NCBI RefSeq assembly: GCF_010093025.1
Contig: NZ_CP048114.1
Coordinates: forward strand, 4,490,842-4,554,841
Reading direction: 5' to 3'
Length of the DNA: 64,000 nucleotides
DNA from: Edaphobacter sp. 12200R-103
GTDB lineage: Bacteria; Acidobacteriota; Terriglobia; Terriglobales; Acidobacteriaceae
Part shown: positions 1-8,801 of the stretch, one piece after another
Layout: every line of letters begins with the position of its first letter
Position numbering within the stretch: position 1 is the first letter of the stretch
Notes under the pieces: model-generated
The model's input: only the letters and a program-made list of their open reading frames with translations
Databases searched by the model: none
Told to the model about the DNA's origin: nothing
Program-made: the position numbers and the translations under genes

Positions 1-1954
1 CGATGATCGGCACATTGGCCGCCTTCGCATGATCGATGGCCTCCAGCGTCTGTGGCATCACGCCGTCGTCCGCCGCAACCACGATCACGACGATATCCGT
101 TACCTTCGCACCGCGGGCACGCATGCGGGTAAACGCCTCGTGACCCGGAGTATCGAGGAAGACGATCTCGCGGCCAAAGGCTGGCGAATCGGGTTTGTTG
201 ACGTGCACCTTGTACGCACCGATATGCTGCGTGATCCCGCCCGCCTCACCTGCCGCCACGTCAGTCTGACGGATGGCGTCCAACAGTGAGGTCTTACCGT
301 GATCGACGTGACCCATCACGGTCACCACCGGAGAACGAACGGTCTCCGTCATTCCGGTCGTGTCTTCGAGGAAGCCTTCAATCGCTTCGTTCTCCAACTG
401 CTCTTCGACCGTGATGATGGTTGCATCCGCTCCGAACTGCCGGGCGACATCCTTCACCAGCTCGCCATCCAGCGACTGGTTGACCGTAACAAAGACCCCC
501 CTCATCAGAAGGGTAGCGATCAGGTCCTTACCGCGGATGTCCAGCTTCTCGGCCAGATCCTTCACGCTGATGCCTTCGGTCACCGTGATCGTGCGGGTGA
601 TCGGCAGTGGCTGCTGCGGAATCTGGGCTCCGCCAAAACGTGGCGGCGGAGCAAAGCCCTTCATCGGGCCTTCTTTAGACTTCTCGTAGCGCTGATTGCC
701 GCCACGGCGCTGGGCTGGACGCCCTGCAGGGCGTCCAGCTGGAGCATCTACTGCGCCTGGTGGCAGAAGCCCCGGCGCTCCTGGACGCGGTCCTCCAAAT
801 CCCGGACGCGGCCCTCCAAAGCCGGGACGCGATCCCCCCGGTCCTCCAAATCCCGGACGTCCTCCCGGACCGCCAGGCCCCGAGCCGCCGGGGAACGAGC
901 GCGTCGGATGCATCGGACGCCGCGCTCCCGGAGGCAGCGGCGGACGTCCGCCAGGACCCTGTGGTCGCGGACGCTCAAAGATGGGCCGGTTCCGGGGAGG
1001 TGCTCCCGGAGCGGGAGTAGGGGCCGTATAGATTGGGCGTGGTCCCGTCTGCGGCATGATCACGCGGCGCGCCGGAGCAGCAGGCGTCGTCGGAGCAGGT
1101 GCCTGGGGAGCTGGCGTTCCAGCAGCAGGCGCCTGTGTCTGCGGGGTAGCTGGAGCTTCCGGAGCAGCAGCAGGCGCTACTGGGGCAGCCGCATTGGGCA
1201 CAGAAGGCGGAGCAGCCGGGGTTGCCTCGCGCGGAGCTTCAGCTGTCTGCGGAGGCGCTGGAGTGACTGCGGGAGCCAACGGAGCCGCAGGCTTTGCCGG
1301 GGTCGCGACGACTGGAGAAGTGGCCGCCGCTGCGCTTGGGCGCGGTGCGGATGGTGCCTGCGGAGTCGTCGTCCCCGCTGCTGATGCAGGAGGCGGCGCT
1401 GCAGGACGAGCTACGACCGGCCCTGATGGCGGTTTGCTCGCAATCGCGGGCGCCGCAGGAGGCGGTGCAACAATATTTGCCGCCTGACGCGGCTGGGGCA
1501 CGATCTTTCGCGGCCCGGGTGTAGTCGCCGCAGGAGCTGTCGCCGTCGTTACAGATGCGCTGGACGCTGCAGGAGCCGGTGTGGCGGTCCTCTGTTGTGG
1601 CGTGGTGGCCTGTGTCGGCGGAGGCTGGACAACCGCTGGTCTCGCCACTACCGGAGGCGCTGCCTTGGCTGCGGCCTCGGCCTGCTTGCGCTCCAGAATC
1701 GCCTTCAATGCATCACCGGGCTTGGAAACCTTCGACAGGTCAAACTTCGGCCGCTCCGGCTGCCTCGACGCGGCAGCCCCGCTCGCGCGGCTTCCCCCAC
1801 TCAGATACGCACGCACCTTCTCGGCCTCATCGGCCTCAATGGAGCTTGAGTGCGTCTTCTTCTCGGTCACGCCTACAGCTGTCAGGGCGTCGAGAATGGA
1901 CTTGCTCTTTACTTCCAGCTCACGTGCCAGATCGTTGATTCGAACTTTACTCAT
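1..1954 (-). CDS. infB: Translation initiation factor IF-2 (5' part, 3' end outside window)
   Basis: IF-2 is the GTPase that places initiator fMet-tRNA on the 30S subunit and promotes 50S joining. The frame is open from an ATG at 1954 to the left edge (about 651 codons). Residues 1-50 form the IF2_N fold ([20 protein letters not shown]). A long Pro/Ala-rich then Gly/Pro/Arg-rich linker follows (about residues 55-440), then a second IF2_N-like segment ([20 protein letters not shown]). The G domain starts near residue 547 with G1 GHVDHGKTS and G3 DTPGHEAF; the C-terminal domains are cut off. It is the last visible gene of rimP-nusA-infB, 125 nt after nusA. The low-complexity linker makes several false frames on the opposite strand. 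Confidence 0.96.
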   Translation of the reverse strand, partial: MSKVRINDLARELEVKSKSILDALTAVGVTEKKTHSSSIEADEAEKVRAYLSGGSRASGAAASRQPERPKFDLSKVSKPGDALKAILERKQAEAAAKAAPPVVARPAVVQPPPTQATTPQQRTATPAPAASSASVTTATAPAATTPGPRKIVPQPRQAANIVAPPPAAPAIASKPPSGPVVARPAAPPPASAAGTTTPQAPSAPRPSAAAATSPVVATPAKPAAPLAPAVTPAPPQTAEAPREATPAAPPSVPNAAAPVAPAAAPEAPATPQTQAPAAGTPAPQAPAPTTPAAPARRVIMPQTGPRPIYTAPTPAPGAPPRNRPIFERPRPQGPGGRPPLPPGARRPMHPTRSFPGGSGPGGPGGRPGFGGPGGSRPGFGGPRPGFGGPRPGAPGLLPPGAVDAPAGRPAGRPAQRRGGNQRYEKSKEGPMKGFAPPPRFGGAQIPQQPLPITRTITVTEGISVKDLAEKLDIRGKDLIATLLMRGVFVTVNQSLDGELVKDVARQFGADATIITVEEQLENEAIEGFLEDTTGMTETVRSPVVTVMGHVDHGKTSLLDAIRQTDVAAGEAGGITQHIGAYKVHVNKPDSPAFGREIVFLDTPGHEAFTRMRARGAKVTDIVVIVVAADDGVMPQTLEAIDHAKAANVPII

Positions 1955-2079
1955 CCGTTCCTTTTTTCGCTTCCCTAACGCCCTAGCTGCTCATATCGGC
2001 CTCTTCGAGATTAGGAATTTCGGTTGTAACTATCACTCTAAACCTGCCGCACTTCCGGTGCAGCGCCTCAGTCCTGCGA

Positions 2080-3663
2080 TTACTCACGGTCGCGCCCATC
2101 ATCGATGCCTTCGCTGGAGACGTCCTCAGACTCATCCACCAGCGTATCGACCGTATCGTTCTCTAATTCAATCTGTTCCTCGCGGGCATCCGCGTCGGTG
2201 TAGGCATCCGAGGCCGAATCGTTCTCCTCGACGGCGGCCAGATCCTCGGCCGAAACGCCGCCGACCTCCCGCGCCTGTCCCTCTCCAGCTTCGCCAGCGA
2301 GAATCTCTTCCGGTGTCCTGCTCATGGAACCCTCCTCCTCTGCAGCACCTGTCTCTTCTGCAGCCGATGCCGGACGCTCTTCGCCTTCTTCGTACTGCCC
2401 GAAGTAGTGCCGCACCGCGACCGAAATCTTCTCGACCGTCTTCTCGCCGATGCCCGGAACCTCTTCCAACTGCTCCGGAGTCATGTCGGCCAGCGACTCT
2501 ACGGTCGTAATTCCGGCCGCAATCAGCTTCTCGAGGATCGACTCGCCCAGCTCTGTCACCTGCTCGATCGGAGTCGAAGGTCCGCCGCCCATGGCCTGCA
2601 TCTGCTGCTCGACCTCCTGGCGCTTCTCCTCCTCACTCTTGATGTCGATCTTCCATTGCAGCAGCTTGGCTGCCAGACGGACATTCTGACCCTTCTTCCC
2701 GATCGCCAGCGAAAGCTGCGTATCGTCGACAATCACCTCGAGCTGCTTCTCGCCCAGGTCGATGATAGAAACGCGGCTCACCTTTGCCGGCTGTAAAGCC
2801 TTCTCGGCAAAGGTCGTAATCTCGTCCGAGTACTCAATGATGTCGATCTTTTCGCCACGCAGCTCACGGATGATCGACTGGACGCGCATGCCCTTCATGC
2901 CCACGCAGGCGCCTACCGGGTCCACATCCTTGTCGCGCGACTGCACGGCGATCTTGGTTCGCTCGCCTGCCTCGCGCGCGATTGCCTTGATCGATACCGT
3001 GTTGTCGTAGATCTCAGGAACTTCACTCTGAAACAGGTTCTGCACCAGCGCCGGAGCGGCGCGCGACACAATCACCTGCGGTCCCTTCGCCGCGCGGTCC
3101 ACGCGCAGCAGCACCACGCGTACGCGCTCGCCCACGGCAAACTGCTCCAGCCGGCTCTGCTCGCGCTTTGGCATCCTCGCCTCAGCCTTGCCCAGGTCGA
3201 AGATCACATCCATCGGCTCCAACCGTTTCACGGTCGCGGTCAGAACCTCACCGGCGCGATGGGCGTACTCGTTGTACACCGTATCCCGCTCTGCCTCGCG
3301 AACCTTCTGAAAGATAACCTGTTTGGCCATCTGGGCAGCGATGCGGCCCAGCGGGGTCGTGTCCTTGTAGAACCGCAGCTCAGCGCCGACCTCCACCTCA
3401 GGAGCCAGTGCGCGCGCCTGTTCCAGAGTCATCTGGTTGGTCTCGTCCTCCAGCTGCTCCGGGCCCTCGACCACAGTCTTGAAGACATAAGCCCGTATCT
3501 CGCCCGTCTCCCGATCCATCTCGGCGCGCATGTTCTCCTGCGTCTTGTAGTACTTCCGGGTTGCCAGGGCAATCGCGTCCTCGACGGCGCCGATCACGAC
3601 GCCAGGGTCGATTCCCTTATCGCGGCTCAACATCTCAATCGACTGATACAAAGCACTTGCCAT
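2080..3663 (-). CDS. nusA: Transcription termination/antitermination factor NusA
   Basis: NusA binds RNA polymerase and nascent RNA and modulates pausing, termination and antitermination. The 527-residue protein starts at an ATG (MASALYQSIEMLSRDKGIDP) and shows the NusA N-terminal domain (about 1-125), an S1 domain (about 135-200, with MPKREQSR before it) and tandem KH domains (about 200-345, with VGACVGMKGMRVQSI and LAIGKKGQNVRLAAKL). A helix-hairpin-helix-like segment follows near 385-412 (VPGIGEKTVEKI). The last ~100 residues are a strongly acidic Glu/Asp/Ala tail, longer than in E. coli-type NusA and probably disordered. It lies 86 nt after rimP in the conserved rimP-nusA-infB order. Confidence 0.97.
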   Translation of the reverse strand: MASALYQSIEMLSRDKGIDPGVVIGAVEDAIALATRKYYKTQENMRAEMDRETGEIRAYVFKTVVEGPEQLEDETNQMTLEQARALAPEVEVGAELRFYKDTTPLGRIAAQMAKQVIFQKVREAERDTVYNEYAHRAGEVLTATVKRLEPMDVIFDLGKAEARMPKREQSRLEQFAVGERVRVVLLRVDRAAKGPQVIVSRAAPALVQNLFQSEVPEIYDNTVSIKAIAREAGERTKIAVQSRDKDVDPVGACVGMKGMRVQSIIRELRGEKIDIIEYSDEITTFAEKALQPAKVSRVSIIDLGEKQLEVIVDDTQLSLAIGKKGQNVRLAAKLLQWKIDIKSEEEKRQEVEQQMQAMGGGPSTPIEQVTELGESILEKLIAAGITTVESLADMTPEQLEEVPGIGEKTVEKISVAVRHYFGQYEEGEERPASAAEETGAAEEEGSMSRTPEEILAGEAGEGQAREVGGVSAEDLAAVEENDSASDAYTDADAREEQIELENDTVDTLVDESEDVSSEGIDDGRDRE

Positions 3664-3749
3664 CTCTATTTAGTCCTTCACTGCCCCGCTCGAAGATCTT
3701 TCGGAAGTGGGGGCGTTCATCTCTGTTTTCTTCTGATGCAGCAGCCGGG

Positions 3750-4340
3750 CTAAAACTCAGCTACCAGGTGTGCCTTCTCCACATTTGCCAGCGGAATCTC
3801 GATCGTTGTCTCTGTTGCCGCCTTCTTCGCCTTGCCCTTCTGCTTTACTGCCGACAGGTCCAGCGTCAAAACATCTCCGGTAAACCCTGTTAGTCTGCCC
3901 TGCCAGTGCCGGTTACTGTTGACCGGAGCAAAGGTCTGCACCTTCACCAGACTGCCCCTAAATCTTGTGTAATCTTCCGGTCCCCGAAGCTTCCGTTCCA
4001 GCCCCGGGCTGGAGACCTCAAGCGTGTACTCCGCGCCTGGCATCAGGTCTTCCACATCCAGCACCGTTCCGAAGTCCTGAGCAAACGCCGCGCAGTCCTC
4101 GTGGGTCACCCCGGAAAGCATCTCTACCGGAATCCCCTTGGGAAGGATGGCATCCTCTTCCGCGCCCTCTTCGGTTGCCCGGGAGGCCAGTCGGGCACGC
4201 CCCTCGGCATCCTTCTCGATGAAGACCCGCAGGGTCCGGAACTTGCCTCCTGCCTGAATCTCGAGGTCCACCACATCCAGGTGGTGAGAAGCGGCGACGC
4301 GCTCCGCTGTTGCCCGAATTGCCTCCAGATTCAGCGCCAT
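3750..4340 (-). CDS. rimP: Ribosome maturation factor RimP
   Basis: RimP assists late 30S assembly. The ATG at 4340 (MALNLEAIRATAERVAASHH) is preferred over an in-frame ATG at 4394 because AAGGA lies 5 nt upstream and the family normally begins with this helix; this gives 196 aa. Family features include the VDLEIQAGGKFRTLRVFIEKD strand region (interrupted here for length: VVDLEIQAGG, then LRVFIEKD), an Asp/Glu-rich insertion, VSSPGLERKLRGPEDYTRF, and a C-terminal SH3-like domain ending in IEIPLANVEKAHLVAEF. The insertion around residues 45-65 (ARLASRATEEGAEEDAI) is longer than in E. coli RimP. First gene of the rimP-nusA-infB operon, directly behind the terminator of the upstream glycosyltransferase gene. 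Confidence 0.92.
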   Translation of the reverse strand: MALNLEAIRATAERVAASHHLDVVDLEIQAGGKFRTLRVFIEKDAEGRARLASRATEEGAEEDAILPKGIPVEMLSGVTHEDCAAFAQDFGTVLDVEDLMPGAEYTLEVSSPGLERKLRGPEDYTRFRGSLVKVQTFAPVNSNRHWQGRLTGFTGDVLTLDLSAVKQKGKAKKAATETTIEIPLANVEKAHLVAEF

Positions 4341-4404
4341 AACTGTCCTTCTTACTGCAAGTCCCGCGTCCCGCTTCCAGTCCGGAGGGAACATATTTCA
4401 GAGC

Positions 4405-4430
4405 AAATAAAAAGTGGGCGATGGCCCACT
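4405..4430 (-). terminator. Intrinsic terminator of the GT14-type gene
   Basis: Read on the minus strand, a perfect 7-bp stem AGTGGGC/GCCCACT with a 4-nt loop is followed by TTTTTATTT. It lies downstream of the minus-strand glycosyltransferase gene (4587-5519) and upstream of rimP, so it separates that gene from the rimP operon. Confidence 0.8.
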
Positions 4431-4586
4431 CATCTCTTCCGTCCTATGCCGGTGCGCTCACGGCAGCTGTCGGACAACGGAAAAAACGCTGCAATCCACA
4501 TCATACATCCAGCGCGCAAGCAATTCAAACCTGCCCGGGAACTCGCGTTGTCAGCAGATCGTCCTTGCTCTCGCCGCTCGTCGCCG

Positions 4587-5519
4587 TCAGCTTGCCTTCT
4601 GCAGACGCAGCGAAGTACTAAACCGGGCGAGCGACTCCGGATCGAAAACGAATTTGCGTGCAAAGTGCGCCGAGCAGCTCAGAAGATGCGGGAAGTCCGC
4701 CTGCGTGAGGGTGCGAGGATGATTAATCTGCCCCGCCCAATCCGTAAATCGCTTATTGTCTGTCGAAATGCGAAGGTCCGGGCGATTGCACAGCACCGTA
4801 TGCGGGAATCCCTCATCCGGGTTCGGACGACGCTGAAAATGACGCACCAGCTTCATGTTGAGCGGACTCTCCTCGATCAACGCCTCCGCGGTCACGCGAT
4901 TGCCCGTAAGCCAGAAGTCCCCTGCGAAGCACCGAATGGATCCATTAAACGGCGTAAACCGCTCAATCAAGGGCTTCTGACGCAGGTAGATCGCTTTCGT
5001 CCTCCATTTCAATCGCGTAGCCAGCTTGTAAAATCCAAATCCGATCGCCACATAACGTTCAAAGGCGAGGCGCTCCCAAGCCGGATGCGCGAAGTTTTCC
5101 GCCCCGAATCCCTCGGACGGCAGCGGCAGCATGCAGCGATCGATAGGCCGGTGATAGAGGTAGGCATCGAAACCGTCGCTATACAGACTCCTCAATATCG
5201 AATCGGCCGGCTTCACCGGAAAGTCCGCGCCGCTCAACACGACAAACCAGTCCGGGTTATGACGCCGGTACAACTGCCGGACGGCCCTCAATTTGCCGCC
5301 GACGACACCCCATCCGCCCCATCGTGTAGGCAGCCAGTCTTCTACAAAGCTCACATTCCTCGGAAATACCTCGGTGTTCATGCTGCACTTGCCAAAGTCA
5401 TGGTGCACAACAACGGGTGCGTCCTGGAACAGCCAGCTCAGTTGCTGACACAGGAACAGGATCTGCTCCGGATTTTCATGAGTCAGAAGCGCGAAGCCTA
5501 TCGATGGATTCACCGTCAT
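4587..5519 (-). CDS. GT14-type (core-2/I-branching-like) glycosyltransferase
   Basis: Probable N-acetylglucosaminyl- or xylosyltransferase of the branch/GT14 family, possibly acting on a surface glycan; the acceptor is unknown. With the start at 5519 (MTVNPSIGFALLTHENPEQI) the protein has 310 aa. Family-like segments are FVVLSGADFPVKP (matching the LLSGxDYP motif), the acidic NPDEGFPHTVLCN segment, and a C-terminal FTDWAGQINHPRTL followed by SAHFARKF. The chosen start is just after AGAGAGG, though the spacing is short; an in-frame ATG at 5564 and a start at 5573 are alternatives. It forms a single-gene unit with its own terminator. GT14 members are best known from animals and plants but occur in scattered bacteria. 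Confidence 0.8.
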   Translation of the reverse strand: MTVNPSIGFALLTHENPEQILFLCQQLSWLFQDAPVVVHHDFGKCSMNTEVFPRNVSFVEDWLPTRWGGWGVVGGKLRAVRQLYRRHNPDWFVVLSGADFPVKPADSILRSLYSDGFDAYLYHRPIDRCMLPLPSEGFGAENFAHPAWERLAFERYVAIGFGFYKLATRLKWRTKAIYLRQKPLIERFTPFNGSIRCFAGDFWLTGNRVTAEALIEESPLNMKLVRHFQRRPNPDEGFPHTVLCNRPDLRISTDNKRFTDWAGQINHPRTLTQADFPHLLSCSAHFARKFVFDPESLARFSTSLRLQKAS

Positions 5520-5945
5520 TACCTCTCTGAAGCGAAGGACTACGGCTGTGGTTGGGCACCCCATGGCAAGCAAGGGGGCTCGTGCGAATCTGGAATTTTG
5601 CCGTTGATTCCTGCTTTGGGCCCGGTACGAAGGGAAGATTCTTCAGCCTCGGGGGAGAGTATGTCCCCGTGGGAGGCGATGTGCGATAACCAAATCGTGT
5701 CTGTCCCGGCTTACCCTAACTGCATCAGCGAATGACTCATCGCGGAGTCAGAACCAGTGAGCCAGAACCACTCAGCCATTGATCCTTCGATGGAGATGGC
5801 GCTAGCTGAGTTGGTTTGGGAGTGGAATTTGGCTGCGTCCGCAGTGCCGTTTGCTGCACCCGGCGCTCCTCCCATACAATCGAATATTAAAACTTCAACG
5901 GACACGCGCCTCCACGAGGCCATTAACCCCCAGACTAAGCGAGAC
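5520..5945. other. Divergent intergenic region between GT14-type gene and guaB
   Basis: This 426-nt stretch separates two divergently transcribed genes. It contains a good sigma70-like promoter for guaB at 5851-5880. Two near-identical short segments (AGTCAGAACCAGTGAG / AGCCAGAACCACTCAG, about 5747-5776) lie in the middle. I see no RNA gene or recognised riboswitch here. Confidence 0.5.
5851..5880 (+). promoter_or_regulatory. Predicted sigma70-like promoter of guaB
   Basis: TTGCTG, an 18-nt spacer, then TACAAT (5875-5880). The -10 box matches the consensus at 5 of 6 positions. The predicted start lies roughly 60 nt before the guaB ATG. Sequence match only. Confidence 0.5.
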
Positions 5946-7460
5946 ATGATCAATCTTCCTGTACCCGAAGCCCTTACCTTCGACGACGTTCTCCTCGTAC
6001 CCGCCTACAGCGAAGTTATTCCCACCCAGGTCAGCACCCAGGTCAGGCTCACCAGCCGGATCACCCTCAACACCCCGCTCCTGTCGGCAGCCATGGATAC
6101 CGTCACCGAATCGCGCCTCGCCATCGCCATGGCGCAGCAGGGTGGCATGGGAGTCGTGCACCGCAACCTCACCATCGAGCAGCAGGCCGGGGAGATCGAC
6201 AAGGTCAAGCGCTCTGAATCCGGCATGATCGTCGATCCTGTCACCATCGAGCCCGAGCAGCCCATCGCCACCGCCCTCGAGGTCATGCGGCGTTACAAAA
6301 TCTCCGGCGTCCCCGTCACCAAAAACAAAAAGCTCGTCGGAATTCTCACCAACCGCGATCTCCGCTTCGTCTCCCGCACCGACATTCCTGTCTCCGACGT
6401 GATGACCAAGCAAAACCTCATCACCGTCCCCGTTGGCACCACCCTCGAGCAGGCCGAGCAGATCCTCCATCAGCATCGCGTCGAAAAGCTTCTCGTCGTC
6501 AACGACGAGTACGAACTCAAGGGCCTCATCACCGTCAAGGACATCCAGAAGAAGCTGAAGTATCCCAACGCCAGCAAGGACTCCCAGGGTCGCTTGCGCG
6601 TCGCCGGCGCTATTGGAGCAACCGGAGACTTTCTCGAGCGCGCCGAAGAGCTCGTCCGTGCCCGCGTCGACGCCCTTGCCATCGACTCGGCCCACGGCCA
6701 CTCTTCCCGCGTCATTGAGGCCGTACGCGAGACCAAACATAAGTTCCCTGAAATCGACGTCATGGCCGGAAATGTCGCCACCTACGAAGGTGCGCTGGCC
6801 CTTATCAAGGCTGGAGCAGACGCCATCAAGGTCGGCATCGGGCCCGGCTCCATCTGCACCACCCGCATGGTCACCGGGGCCGGCATGCCCCAGATCACCG
6901 CGATCTCCGAGGCTTACCGCGCAGGCAAGGAGAACAACATCTCCATCATCGCCGACGGCGGCATCAAGTACTCCGGAGACATCACCAAGGCGATCGCCGC
7001 CGGAGCCTCCGTCGTCATGATGGGCTCCCTCTTCGCCGGCGTCGACGAGTCTCCCGGCGAGACCATCCTCTACCAGGGCCGCTCCTTCAAGGCCTACCGC
7101 GGCATGGGGTCTCTCTCCGCCATGGCCCAGGGATCCGGCGAGCGCTACTTCCAGGGCAAGGACGACATCACGCTCGAACGGCCGAACTTGACCGCTCGCG
7201 AAACCGCAAGCGCCAACCGCCTTGCCAAGTTTGTCCCCGAAGGAATCGAGGGCCGCGTTCCTCACCGTGGACCGCTCGAGGGAATGGTCTACCAGCTCGT
7301 CGGCGGCCTACGCTCCGGAATGGGCTATCTCGGCTGCTCCACGATCGCCGAACTGCAGGAGAATGCCCGCTTCATCCGCATCTCCGGCGCCGGCCTCCGC
7401 GAGAGCCACGTTCACGACGTCATCATCACCCGCGAAGCTCCCAATTACCACGTGGAATAG
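5946..7460 (+). CDS. guaB: Inosine-5'-monophosphate dehydrogenase
   Basis: Oxidises IMP to XMP with NAD+, the committed step of guanine nucleotide synthesis. The ATG at 5946 ([20 protein letters not shown]) gives 504 aa, the usual bacterial length; the open frame continues upstream, but those residues do not resemble the family. A (beta/alpha)8 barrel is interrupted by two CBS domains (about residues 95-205). The catalytic loop GPGSICTTR puts the nucleophile at Cys304, and the flap/active-site segments [12 protein letters not shown] and MMGSLFAG are present. It stands alone on the plus strand between minus-strand neighbours, with its own promoter-like sequence and a downstream hairpin. Confidence 0.98.
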   Translation: MINLPVPEALTFDDVLLVPAYSEVIPTQVSTQVRLTSRITLNTPLLSAAMDTVTESRLAIAMAQQGGMGVVHRNLTIEQQAGEIDKVKRSESGMIVDPVTIEPEQPIATALEVMRRYKISGVPVTKNKKLVGILTNRDLRFVSRTDIPVSDVMTKQNLITVPVGTTLEQAEQILHQHRVEKLLVVNDEYELKGLITVKDIQKKLKYPNASKDSQGRLRVAGAIGATGDFLERAEELVRARVDALAIDSAHGHSSRVIEAVRETKHKFPEIDVMAGNVATYEGALALIKAGADAIKVGIGPGSICTTRMVTGAGMPQITAISEAYRAGKENNISIIADGGIKYSGDITKAIAAGASVVMMGSLFAGVDESPGETILYQGRSFKAYRGMGSLSAMAQGSGERYFQGKDDITLERPNLTARETASANRLAKFVPEGIEGRVPHRGPLEGMVYQLVGGLRSGMGYLGCSTIAELQENARFIRISGAGLRESHVHDVIITREAPNYHVE

Positions 7461-7478
7461 TCTTGGTGATCGTACCGG

Positions 7479-7513
7479 CCGTGCGGCGCCTCAGCTTCGG
7501 GGGCGCCGCACGG
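7479..7513 (+). terminator. Hairpin downstream of guaB, probable terminator
   Basis: Perfect 12-bp arms CCGTGCGGCGCC and GGCGCCGCACGG with an 11-nt loop, 18 nt after the guaB stop codon. The following sequence (TCGTCCTTCT) is only moderately T-rich, so this may be a weak or bidirectional terminator. Confidence 0.55.
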
Positions 7514-7515
7514 TC

Positions 7516-7555
7516 GTCCTTCTGAGGCGCGACCGAAGAATCCGTGTATTTCGCT
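7516..7555 (+). repeat. Dispersed GTCNTTCTGAG...GAAGAATCC repeat, copy 1
   Basis: GTCCTTCTGAGG...GACCGAAGAATCC...TGTATTTCGC closely resembles the minus-strand sequence at 61161-61200. Both copies are intergenic. Probably a short, non-autonomous dispersed repeat of this genome. Confidence 0.55.
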
Positions 7556-7713
7556 TGAACCGCCCAAAACGCCAGCGCTTCGCACCTCACCTTATCGGAC
7601 TGCCTGCCCCCCCAACTCGAGCGCAGGAGTAGAGCGAGCGGCCTTTTCAGCACGAGCGTAGGAGGTCCGGTCTAAGTTATTTATTAGCGATAGTTTGCGC
7701 GAATAAAGGAGGG

Positions 7714-8703
7714 CTACCCATGAATCCAGGTCGACGAATCCCGTGAAAGCACCATGGCATCGAACCGATGCCGGACCTGGAACCCGAACTCCTCATAGAG
7801 TGCGACCGCAGGATGGTTGGACTCGGTGACCGTCAGGGTAATCGAGTCTGTTCCGGACTCTCTCAGATTCTCGATCGCGTGGTTTAGTAGCCTCTTTCCC
7901 AGTCCACGTCCCCGCTGTGAGGGAGAGACGCACAGCTGGGTAATATGAGCGACTTCGGGGGCGACCCGCGAACAGAGCAGCATTCCCGCCAGCCTTCCGT
8001 TGGCCTTCTCGCGCAGCAGCCATGACTGGTGCTCTTCAAAGACGCCGCAACCCGGAAAGCGCACGATATTGTGCAGAAACCGTAATGACCCGTGGAGTGA
8101 GCAATACTGATCGTTGATCTCGGCATCCACATGATGACGGTAGGCCGCATGGATCAGCTCTCCCGCCGCCTGGTAGTACAGCGATGACCAGGGAATCAGC
8201 TCGATCCCATCATCCGCCGTGTTCATCAGGCTGGGTCGTATGGAACGTTCTACATCCAGCTCCATAAAGAGCCTCGGGTGTCCCACGAAACCGGCGTTGA
8301 GAAATCCCGAGTCCATCTGGCCGCTTTCGTAGAGCAGCAGTTGCGATTCGATGCGAGCGATGCCTGGCGAGTGAAGGAGCAGATCCAGCAGCTTTCGCAA
8401 GAGTGCGTCTGCAATATAGAGGCTCTGCTCCTCGTTGCTGGTCAGGGCGAAGGAGTCCCCGACGACGGCCTTGTGTCCTTCGTAGACGCAAAAGGTATAT
8501 CCGGCAATCTTGCCCCGGTCGATAGCCACAAAGCCTGGCAGAATGCGGGAGTCGAGGTATTGCAGCAGAAGATCGGTCGAGCTTCGATAGTCCCAGTGCA
8601 GCTTTTCTTCCCACAGGTCCGCCTCGGCCTGGAGCAGCGGGCGAAGCTGGCGGGCGGAAAACTGCCTCAGATCCAGCAATTCGAGTTGGGTTGCGACTGG
8701 CAT
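7714..8703 (-). CDS. GNAT family N-acetyltransferase
   Basis: An acetyl-CoA-dependent acyltransferase with unknown substrate. With the ATG at 8703 the product has 329 aa (a GTG two codons upstream is the alternative). That is long enough for two GNAT folds: the N-terminal half has weak GNAT character (GFVAIDRGKIAGYTFCVYEG). The C-terminal half has the full acetyl-CoA motif A, ITQLCVSPSQRGRGLGKRLL, then TLTVTESNHPAVALYEEFGF. Tandem-GNAT architecture is inferred. It is the last gene of a long minus-strand run, 98 nt after a GT39 gene. Confidence 0.85.
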   Translation of the reverse strand: MPVATQLELLDLRQFSARQLRPLLQAEADLWEEKLHWDYRSSTDLLLQYLDSRILPGFVAIDRGKIAGYTFCVYEGHKAVVGDSFALTSNEEQSLYIADALLRKLLDLLLHSPGIARIESQLLLYESGQMDSGFLNAGFVGHPRLFMELDVERSIRPSLMNTADDGIELIPWSSLYYQAAGELIHAAYRHHVDAEINDQYCSLHGSLRFLHNIVRFPGCGVFEEHQSWLLREKANGRLAGMLLCSRVAPEVAHITQLCVSPSQRGRGLGKRLLNHAIENLRESGTDSITLTVTESNHPAVALYEEFGFQVRHRFDAMVLSRDSSTWIHG

Positions 8704-8801
8704 CTGCACAAAACTACGATGCGAGCGGATCGAAAGTCTGCGTCGAGCTTATAGAAATCTCTCCGTCGCGGCCGAATTCCTTTCGTTACGACTCTTTTCC
8801 C

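Noticed and set aside
299..1384. Arg/Ser-rich and Pro/Gly-rich plus-strand frames opposite infB
   Set aside because: They are produced by the low-complexity IF-2 linker read in other frames.
3906..5735. 609-codon plus-strand open frame across rimP and the GT14-type gene
   Set aside because: It spans two real minus-strand genes and their terminator; the product has no consistent domain pattern.
5895..7265. 456-codon minus-strand open frame opposite guaB
   Set aside because: Low-complexity Gly/Asp/Val-rich product typical of the complement of a GC3-rich gene; guaB on the plus strand is certain.
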